From assembly GCA_907165275.2 (NCBI GenBank), contig OU015673.1, forward strand, positions 7,157,001 to 7,221,000: 64,000 nt of DNA. The letters run 5' to 3'. The stretch is from Zygaena filipendulae. Taxonomy: Eukaryota; Arthropoda; Insecta; Lepidoptera; Zygaenidae. The position numbers and the translations under genes are program-made. This document shows, one piece after another, positions 55,397 through 64,000 of this stretch. Under the pieces are notes generated by a model. The model saw only the letters and a program-made list of their open reading frames with translations, was not told where the DNA came from and did no database searches. The stretch's first letter is position 1. Each line of letters begins with the position of its first letter.

Positions 55397-56011
55397 ACTT
55401 TTCATTACTCATACTCGGAAAGTAGGTCTGAAGTTGCCTGAGAAGCGGGTTGAAAGTAACCCTTTTCAGCCCTAGGGAGAAACGCTTTCAACTGACAACT
55501 GTCAAATTATTAAAAAAAAACTAGGTCTATTTTCACATTTCTATTGAACCATGTTTCAACTTTCTATACAGCCAGCGCGATGTAAAATTGAAATAACGTA
55601 AAGTTTAAGTAGGCATTAATTAAAATAAAATTCACTCACTTTTTCTTAAGCTAATTCCTATTTATATTTTTTTTATTTTCTTTAATTAATACTTAATAAT
55701 TAAAGAAAATATTTTTTTTAGGTCGCCACAATGTAAATAAAAAATACTGGCTGAATAGCTAGCCTGCCAAAGAAAAAAAAATAGGTGGGAAAGTGTCAAG
55801 CGACTATCCGATCTTCACTCATTTTTTCTTTAGCTAATTCCTATTTTTATTTTGACTTTCCTTGCATTCGTAATGAAAAGCACAGTGTTACCCTCGGGAG
55901 AAAGACTTATTTAGTCCCTCGATCTATAGGCGCCCTCGCTACGCTCGGGCGCCAAACCCCGTCTCGGGACTAAATAAGTTACTTTCACCCCTAGGATAAC
56001 AATGTACTATT
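55397..56011 (+). repeat. Interspersed element H, copy 2
   Basis: Same ordered blocks as 36800-37195, with about 220 extra bases in the middle (55500-55800). Confidence 0.7.
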
Positions 56012-57724
56012 ATTGTATACTTTTGCTTTTACAAGCGGTACATACCTCCTTGTCCCCATACAAACAAGAACATCTCAAATGTTTGAGACCCTGTAACACG
56101 CGTTCTTGAATGTTCGAGATTAAAATAACTAATTCTATTTTAGTAAAATACCTAGCCGCAATGAAACAGACGATATTTTTATTAATATTTTTTAACAAAT
56201 TATATGAATGACCTCATAATTGTAATGTCTTAATCTTAATTATAAATATATACCTTCTATAATAGTTATCTTCTTTATAAATAAAAATGAATGTTTGTAT
56301 GTCTGTCCTCTATGCGTTTCGAAACCATTGGTCCGATTGTAATGAAACTTTGGCGGGTTGTTCTGCCTGCGTCCGCAAAGGTTCCTGATCCCATAACTCA
56401 CGCGGGTATAACCGCGGGGCGCAGCTAGTTGTATATAAAGTTCTGTTGATTACAATCTTGTCTATGTTTCGATTTCCCATTTTTTAGGATGACTTGAACC
56501 AATAATTAAATCTCGATTTAGTGAAATTTATGTATATGCAAATATAGTTTAATATAACCGAAACGTTAGAAAAATTAAAATCTAGGATTAAATAAAGTTT
56601 AAATCTTCACTAATCCGGGATCAAATTACTGTTGCAAGTCGTCAAAGTTAATTAAACATGATGCAAGTTAAAATTTGGCTTTATTGAGACTTAATTGTGA
56701 GTACAGGTAGCTCTTAGCCTATTAATGTTATTAATATTACGAAATTTAAAATTTTAATGATATACAACGTGTAACGGAAAGGTAAAATAGAATCTTCAAT
56801 GACATGAATTTGTTTGATAAATATAATCAAATCTTTAAATATTGAAATCAAAAACTATTATTTTTTTATTCAAATGTCGTGCAGTTGACTACAACATAAA
56901 GGTCACAAGGAAACTGCCAAGTGATACACGGAAAAATAATTTGGTACACTCTACCATTTTTAGAGTCACATTTATGTAACAACTCTACATATAGTAAACT
57001 CTAATAATATTGCCCGTTACAATAAAATAAAAAAAAATGTAATCATTACAAATAAAATAACTAACTGCGACCATAAACAGCAGTACGCTCAACTATTTTA
57101 TATTGCAAGGATAGCAAATTTCCAGTTCTGGTAGTACCTATCGTAATTTTTTTTTTCCGTACACCATTTAAAGAGTTCATTGCCCCTTTCTTGAAAGATT
57201 TGACGGCGCATAGCTCTGAAACTAAGAGATTATCGATCCTGAAAACTTTGCTGCATAACATACAATAATGTAACATAGTATGCTATAGTTTATATGATGT
57301 ATTATTTCAACTTTCTGAGACACATTGTATCGACGCAATCGTTTTTTCAAGCTGCAAATAATTATGTCAATCACTTAATATTAATAAAATATATTTTTAA
57401 TGAAAATCATAATTTTATTATATTATATACACTATTTTCAACAGTCTATTGTTAAAAAATCCGTGACAACGGTTTAATTGCACTAATGATCTTATTTTAT
57501 GTATAAAATAACTTCCATTAATTAAATTATTATACTGTAAAATTCTATGTTGTAATGTACCAAATTCATTAATATAATTAATTTCGAAATAACTATGACT
57601 AGGTACATAATAAAAATGTAATTGATCTAAGCTTAAAAGCTAAAAAATAAACTTATAGATTCGCAAAATGTCATCTTTTATTTAAATCCTACGTTTTAGT
57701 TACTTATACTTAACTCATTCATAG

Positions 57725-58054
57725 AATAGGGGTGTTGACTACTATTGAAAATCAAAATTCTAATTAGTCCGTCAGTTAGAAAATAAAAAAAACAATAGAC
57801 ACGTATTTTTTGCTTTTTTAAATAAATTAAAATATACAGAGATAAAGTGTATTAAAGTTTAGGATGAGGAGGTCGTGACGTCACTAACCGCAAAACCGCC
57901 ATACAAACTGTCAGAATAGTGACGTCACGCGAAATTCAACTCAATATATCACCGTTATTATTTGATTACGTAAAAAAAGAAAAAATACGTGTCCAATATT
58001 TTTTAATAATCTACAAGACGGACTAAAAAATAACAATTTGTCAACATGCCCATT
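57725..58054 (+). mobile_element. CRE-bearing MITE, full copy
   Basis: AATAGGGGTGTTGACTACTA to GTCAACATGCCCATT with both TGACGTCA sites. Confidence 0.87.
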
Positions 58055-58204
58055 ATAATAGGCAAAGAATCGCATTCATTGCACGCAGTCATGAAAATTG
58101 AAGTGTAGTGGAAACAGCTTACTAAGTACGTCTCGGCGCGAACGTACACATCGATTGGTTTTGTGCTCCAATTTGTAACGCAACTTTGAATGAAAACGCG
58201 TAAC

Positions 58205-58425
58205 TAGTTGAGCCCCGCGGTTTCACCCGCGTTATTTCAGAGTTCCCGCGGGAATTCCGAGATAAAAAGTACCCGTGTGTTAATCTGATGTATAAAGCTA
58301 TATTATTGTAAAGTTTCATTTAAATCCATTCAGTAATTTTTACGTGAAAGAGTAACAAACATCCATCCATCCATCCATCCATACATACTTACAAACTTTC
58401 GCGTTTATAATATTAGTAGGATGTG
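58205..58425 (-). mobile_element. Helitron-like element
   Basis: AACTAGTTGAGCCCCGCGG, GAGTTCCCGCGGGAATTCCG, then ATCC repeats and TTATAATATTAGTAGGAT. Reverse-strand sister of 7613-7835 and 48616-48825. Confidence 0.68.
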
Positions 58426-58553
58426 TAACAATATCTACGTTCTAGAGTTAATGATCTCCCCTAAAACTAGGTGCCCGCTCGGGAAAAGATGTCTGTTATC
58501 TGATTGACAATGGTGTGCGCTTGAGTTTGCCAACGACTGTTGTGTTCATCATT

Positions 58554-58865
58554 ATACAACGTGTTAATGAATTGACCAAAAACCTGATACACCCCATTTA
58601 AAAAAATAAACAATAATACGATTAAAAAATAAATTATGTAGAAAAAATTAATAGTCTAAAAGTTAAAATTTCACGCGTCAACGACAGATTAGATTTTTTT
58701 GCTGCGGGCGGCGTACGCGCCAAATATTGTATTATAAATAATTTAGACATAGGCTAGTAAAAATAAAAATATACGAAATATATTAAAACGAGGTGCGATC
58801 GATTCAGAAGTCGATTCTGAACAAACTACTTTCTAGTTTTCAGTTAATTCATTAACACGTTGTAT
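58554..58865. mobile_element. Inverted-repeat element C, copy 2
   Basis: Ends ATACAACGTGTTAATGAATT and AATTCATTAACACGTTGTAT; the interior GCGGGCGGCGTACGCGCCAA also occurs in copy 1. It gives the empty site for the P-like MITE in copy 1. Confidence 0.78.
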
Positions 58866-60019
58866 AAGACATCCACTAGATAGAAGCCTCCCCCAAGGAT
58901 CCTGATCCTGTGTTACCTCATTCTGTCATATTTTTAGATATAGACGACTTGACTTTCCGACATTTCCAACAATTATTATAGTTAGATTTGAACCAACCAA
59001 CACAAAAACTTGATAATTTACATACCAAAACCTCCCTCATGAATCACTCTATCTATGCTTGAAAACCACATTAAATTTCGTTCATTAGTTTTTGAGTTGA
59101 TCGCGAAGAGACGGTCTGAGAGACGCGGTAGAGAACTTTGTTTTATTATATACTAGTTGTGCTCCGCGGTTTCACCCGCGTGAGTTTCGGAATTCTCGCA
59201 GGAACTATTTTTTTCTAAAATAAAAGTAGCCTAAGTTGCTCCTTATACTGTTAGCTATCTGCCAGTGAATTTCCCGTTAAAATTGGTCCAGCCATTTCAG
59301 AGATTAGCCTGAACAAATAGACATGCAGACAGAGAAATTGATTTTTTTAGTCCGTACCGTATACCTATACTTTTATATACATTTAGTGAAAAGTTGTTAA
59401 TTTGGAATTACAAACAGACACTAATTCAATTTTATTTATTTATTTATCCACAAATATACAATATGACTTATATATCTCGCCAACCTATAAATAAGTTGTT
59501 GGCGAGGAAGCGCTCATCTTAGTTTTAATAATTATAATTGTATATCTATGTTATCTAATTGACAACTTATCTATTTACTTACTTAAATATTAACAACCAT
59601 TAACTCACCTTGAAATAAAAAGTATATTACTAGGCCGTTTCGCCTAATAATATATTTTTTATTTTATTTTTTAGTTTTGTCTTTTTAACCTTTGGACTTT
59701 CCCTCAACCGCTGAATTTTGCTGTAAATTCTCGGAACCATATATTTGTTTATTCTTTTCCTATAATTTTTCCCATTATTTATGTGTATAGATAAGATATT
59801 AGGCATAATATAATGTTTGGTGCTGATTGTCCATATACCTATTACCTACGTAATATTTCAATTAAATAGTGAGTCAATTTATATCTTATCGGCGTAGACT
59901 AATCGTCTTTTGATAATAATCGGTGAGTTATCTAAATGTTTTTGCCGATAAAATTTATATTATAGAAATTAATTTATCATTTGATAGCTTTAACATGTTT
60001 AAGTCGGCCCCTTTCAAAT

Positions 60020-63000
60020 ATGGCGGTGCAACGAAGGGAGTTCATTTTCGGTGCATTTCTATTAGCCACTGCTAGTGTTATATTGGTTATTATTTCAATC
60101 GCTAGTAACAGCTGGGTGAGTAAACATTTGAATACAATATAATGTGTAGCATGTGTGTCCGTTTACTCGTTCAAAGCGAGGAGGTACTGGCTCAGGCGTG
60201 CACACATGCTGACACCACCTTAGTAAGACTCCTGGCTTCTTGATAGATAACGGCTATAAAGCATATACCTCAGAGAACGCATTGCTTAAGATTTGTGTCT
60301 TAACCCGCAAATGAGTTTAACGATTAAATAGGTGACTCAAATAAAAATTATGCGTCACATATTATGCGGACGCAGATAAGCAATAAGATGTTAACCCACA
60401 ATATTAAGTTATTGATTCAGAACGCTTTATTGAGCGTTATAAAACGTTTTATAATTATGTGTTTACCTTATTACATTGTTTAAATACCAAGAAAATTTTA
60501 AACATAAAAAGATATTAAAACAAAATGACGCTATGAACTATGATTTTAAAACACGATTTACTCAAAATTTCTCCAATGTGGGTTAACACACTATTGCTTA
60601 TCTATGTCCATATAGTATAAAGTTCGTTTATGCCGAAAAAAACGTAGGTATATTTCTACGCTCTCAAGGGAATCAAAATTTATAGGGAGGGTACTGTCCT
60701 TTGACCTATAACTATGAGATTTCGCAAGTATAAGGTTGACTGGCAGAGAATGCCGCTGTGGCATTAGGTCCGTCTTTTGTACCATGATGTGCATAAAGTT
60801 TAAAAAAATAAATAAATAATATCATCATAATATACCTACTACAAATTATACCTACACAGAAAAACCTAAATATATACATTGCAGGTAATTAAATCATAAA
60901 AACATAGGTACCTAATCTTTATTTAAAGTACCTACCTAAGTACGTAATATTTCTAAGCAACTTACATTTTAATCTATTCTTAGCTTGTCTAGGATTAAAA
61001 TCGGTTCTAAGTAAAAAAAAAGTACGTTCTAGGTAGTATCCTCGTACACCGAAGCTGAGAGTGACAATGACCTCTGGTATGGCTTATTCAACGGTAAATC
61101 AGTGGAACGGCTCCTCAATACACCAACGACTCATGACTTGTACGGTAAGTCCACTAATCTACTTAAGTACCTACCTACCTATACCTCCTCTTTTGTTCCA
61201 TTTTCGAGTGGACTGGTTCAACTTAATCCAAAATTACAAGCATTAGTGAAAAATACTTAGTTTGCCTGAAGAATTTTGCTCATAAGCAATAAGCCCTTTG
61301 TCACATGTATTTTTATTCTTATTCTGGTAGATAATAAATAATAAAAATTTTTATTTGAGTCTCGGGGCCGATTTTAATACTGTACATTGTAAATTTGCAA
61401 ATAAATTAAATAAAAAATAAACTACAGGTAGTTAAGGTCTATAATTTATAAGAAAATACTGTAAGTATCCTATTTATTATCTATATTTTCTTTTGTTTGA
61501 ATGTTTGATAAATGATGATTAGAATTACCTGCGTAGGGCGTAGCTCGTAGTCTTTTTGTCGAAATCAACTAGTTCCATTCCCGGCTAAGATTTATCTACT
61601 AATACAAAGAGGTAAAGTTTGTGAGTTTGTGACGTTGTAGGTGTTATTATCTGCATCTAATGAACCGATTTTGAAATTTTGTTCACTAATTGGAAGCTAT
61701 GACAATTTTTGTGGCATTTAAAGTTAAGTTAATCCTTGTCGCTTAGGATTTGGTTTACCACTTGAAAATAGGTAGGTATATGAGCTTTCTTCCTGTCTCG
61801 TCATCTCTCTCTCTCGCATTGCAATCAATGTAATACGCTATCATGATGCACTATTTCGATAATTTTTTTACACCATTTAAAAACAATTTTTCAGTGACCT
61901 GCGTACAAGACGTAGGCGCTTGTGCTGCAAGCTGCAAAACCACTCAAGAAGCCCGCGAAGAAGAAGTAAGTGTTTATTTGGACTACTGTTTAGATTTCTT
62001 ATACTACAGCGTGTTAATGAATTGACTGAAAACTAGAAAGTACATAGTTGGTTCAGAATCGACTGATGATCGAATCGGTCATTGACACGTAGGCGCGGGC
62101 GTAGCGCTTGAAATTTCGTTGATAGGTCACCTCCAAACTAATGTTGAAATAACTTTTAGACTATTAGATAATTTATTCGACATAATTTTAATCGTACTAT
62201 TGTTATTTTTTCGGGTTTTTGGTCAATTCATTAACACGTTGTATATTTCAAACTAGGTACTATTTAGACTGTGTTCAATTTAGTCAAAATGGACCCACCT
62301 GTACTGCCTGGTGGTGAACCGTGGATCCAACAATAGGGATGTTGACAACTATTGAAAATCAAAATTTTAATTAGTACGTTTTTTAGAAAATTAAAAATCA
62401 TTAGACGACACCTATTTTTTATTTTTCAAATAAATGAAAATACACAGAGATAAAGCGCATTAAAGTTTAGGGTGGGGGCTCGTGATGTCACTTACCACTA
62501 CAAGCCGCCATACAAATTGCACTAGTTAGTGACGTCACGCGAAATTTCAACTCAATGTATCACTCTTATTTTTCGATTACGTAAAAAAAAATACGTGTCC
62601 AATATTTTTTATTAATCTACAAGACGGACTAAAAAAATATTAGTCAAATAGCCTTCCTCGCTCTTCCATCTGACGATGAGTGAATTTCGAAATAAAGTGT
62701 CCTATAACTCAAGAAAATAAGCTTCCTAAAAATGAAATAGGTAATATTTAGAATCATTTTAGTAGATACATAATTCCAGAGATTAATACCCACAAACAAA
62801 CAAACGTTTCCTCCTTACATTTTTAAGGTAGGCATGTCTGATGTCTGTCTGTCATACGAATCACGCATCATACGAAAACTGTTGGACCGATCCCAAAGAA
62901 CCTTGGTAGGTAGGTATGCCTTATGTCCTAAATCAGAAGCATATAAGCTTGTTTTTAACTCAGTAAAACGAGGAGTTTCTGAGGGAATTCCGAAAAACAA

Positions 63001-63105
63001 ATTGTGGGTGAAACCGCGGACAAAAATAAATATGTTTTGATTTCACAGGTACGAGCTTTAGCACAAGGCTTCCGTCCAAATTTACTCTGCGGTTCGTTCA
63101 CTACA
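60020..63105 (+). CDS. Claudin/PMP22-like small membrane protein, 5' exons
   Basis: Exons 60020-60115, 61033-61144, 61895-61965 and 63049-63105 (a second possible donor ends the last at 63124). Phases 0, 1, 0 agree. It starts MAVQRREFIFGAFL, then a hydrophobic helix (residues 10-30) ending SIASNSW. The next exons give an extracellular-looking loop with DLWYGLFNG and VTCVQDVGACAASC. A first helix ending in ...SNSW, then a W-x-GLF/GLW motif and two spaced cysteines, is the pattern of the claudin/PMP22/stargazin tetraspan group. Later helices are not in the window, so the gene is partial here. Introns hold one GGAC/GTCC MITE, element C and a CRE-bearing MITE. I do not recognise the exact orthologue; the family call is tentative, the gene itself is fairly sure. 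Confidence 0.65.
60368..60607 (+). mobile_element. GGAC/GTCC MITE, copy 6
   Basis: Starts GGACGCAGATAAGCAATAAG and ends TATCTATGTCC. Flanks ATGC and ATAT do not match, so its duplication has decayed or the copy recombined. Confidence 0.8.
62004..62244. mobile_element. Inverted-repeat element C, copy 3 (short)
   Basis: CAGCGTGTTAATGAATTGAC at the left and GTCAATTCATTAACACGTTG at the right. The interior GTAGGCGCGGGCGTAGCGCT matches, inverted, 21700-21720 in copy 1. Confidence 0.75.
62332..62652 (+). mobile_element. CRE-bearing MITE, diverged copy
   Basis: AATAGGGATGTTGACAACTA to AATATTAGTCAAATAG. The first site is TGATGTCA, the second TGACGTCA. Confidence 0.8.
62655..62825 (-). repeat. Degraded Helitron-like fragment
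   Basis: GTGAATTTCGAAATAAAGTG, ATAGGTAATATTTAGAATC and a CCTCCTTACATTTTTAAGGT end; weak match to 31915-32110. Confidence 0.35.
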
Positions 63106-63754
63106 GTAAGTGAAGAAAATCCGTGTAAGTTTCCTAATCACATAATTAAGTTAAGTAAAGCTTGTACATGGTTGCACAATTTTTCACAAAAAAGTTAATT
63201 TCTCGCAGCTTAGTGCCCCCTTAGTTATTCTTCTGAGGTGTCCCCTTGAAAATGATGACTGATTTGAGACTGATTTCGATTTGACTTCACCTCGATGTCA
63301 TTGTAGTAGGTATGTACATACTTTTCAGATCGAAATCAAATCGTATTTGGAATCGTCTAAAGATGACGTCCGGCCAGTCAATAACACACTTATGATACAC
63401 ACTATACTCAAATTCAACATAAACCATGTTTATGTACGTAGGTACCAAGTACCAACATCTTAAATGTTGACACCGATACGAGGTCGAACCCACGACACTT
63501 AGCGAAACAGTCAGGGTCTCCAACCTATACACATTTATGCTACTGTCAATAATTGGACATCAAATCGACTCACGAATAGCTAAAAGCCAATCTCCGCTCC
63601 ATGTGATCTGCAGAACCGTTTTAATTGCCAACCAAGGAAGTAGTTCATTCAACAAGGAAGTTCCTCTTTTCCAAGACTTATGTATGTCGCAAAGCAGCTG
63701 GCAACTGATATTTAGAGATATCTATTCCTAATTAAAATATCGACGAATTTATCT

Positions 63755-63980
63755 AATGACTAGCTGTGCCGCGTGGTTTCACACGCGTGAAATTCGGAAT
63801 ACCCGCAAGAACTATTTTTTTCTAAAATAAATAAAAAAGACTAACTTATTTCTTATACCTAATATCAGCTATCTGCCAGTGAAAGTCCCGTTAAGATCGG
63901 TCCAGCCGTTTCAGAGACTAGCCGGAACAAACAGACAGACAGACAGCCAGAAAATCATTTATATACTTTCATATGCATTA
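63755..63980 (-). mobile_element. Helitron-like element
   Basis: ACTAGCTGTGCCGCGTGGTT, GAATACCCGCAAGAACTATT, CAGCTATCTGCCAGTGAAAG, then CAGACAGACAGACAGC. Sister of 59148-59400. Confidence 0.65.
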
Positions 63981-64000
63981 AGTGAAATATGAGTGAAAAG

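Larger units (their letters stand above)
52443..60019. other. Intergenic, repeat-rich, no supported gene
   Basis: Between the HTT stop and the next start codon. Element E (52526) begins only about 84 bp after the HTT stop and there is no AATAAA before it, so the HTT 3' UTR may run into it. Beyond the repeats listed separately, it holds Helitron-like pieces at 53840-54090, 54200-54280, 56270-56430 and 59148-59330, a retroelement tail at 54650-54733, and AT-rich DNA around 56430-57720 with nothing recognisable. Confidence 0.55.

Noticed and set aside
56430..57720. Possible small genes in the AT-rich stretch after HTT
   Set aside because: Only short frames without splice support, codon bias or recognisable motifs.

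Overview
The window is nuclear DNA from an insect, most likely a lepidopteran (moth or butterfly). The basis is the intron-rich gene structure with GT-AG splicing, GC-rich exons in AT-rich introns, and very dense interspersed repeats. The repeats include many Helitron-like elements with the CCCGCGGGAATTCC and GGTTTCACCCGCG cores typical of lepidopteran genomes. The species cannot be named from the sequence.

Layout. (1) 373-1365, minus strand: a four-exon gene for the pyridoxal-phosphate homeostasis protein (PLPBP/PROSC, YggS family). (2) 1366-4257: intergenic DNA holding an 830-bp inverted-repeat element and two copies of a 236-bp MITE. (3) 4258-52442, plus strand: a complete huntingtin (HTT) gene. 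I resolved 44 coding exons whose splice phases are all compatible and which sum to about 3,141 codons. It has an N17-like start, no polyglutamine, N-HEAT, bridge and C-HEAT parts that align with human HTT throughout, and an extra Ser/Asn-rich disordered block of about 180 residues (exon 12). (4) 20446-21274, minus strand: a three-exon Myb/SANT-like DNA-binding gene nested antisense in HTT intron 17. (5) 52443-60019: about 7.5 kb of repeats with no gene I can support. (6) 60020 to at least 63105, plus strand: the 5' part of a small claudin/PMP22-like membrane protein gene that runs on towards or past the window end.

HTT introns hold most of the transposon content: at least fifteen full or partial copies of a MITE carrying paired TGACGTCA palindromes, two P-element-like MITEs with perfect 8-bp target duplications (one with a THAP remnant), a MITE family with exact 4-bp target duplications, nested 230-bp Helitrons, several foldback elements and tRNA-derived SINEs. 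The most unusual feature is how often tandem or inverted repeats touch HTT splice sites. The exon 12 donor is triplicated in 39-bp in-frame units, and the exon 27 acceptor is made by the last unit of a 21-bp array. The exon 32 donor runs straight into a 19-copy 43-bp array. The body and donor of exon 40 are triplicated in 174-bp units followed by a MITE-broken fourth relic. Exon 41 sits between two inverted copies of a roughly 630-bp element.

The genes do not form an obvious pathway. PLPBP and HTT are divergent neighbours. I saw no bacterial, viral or CRISPR locus.
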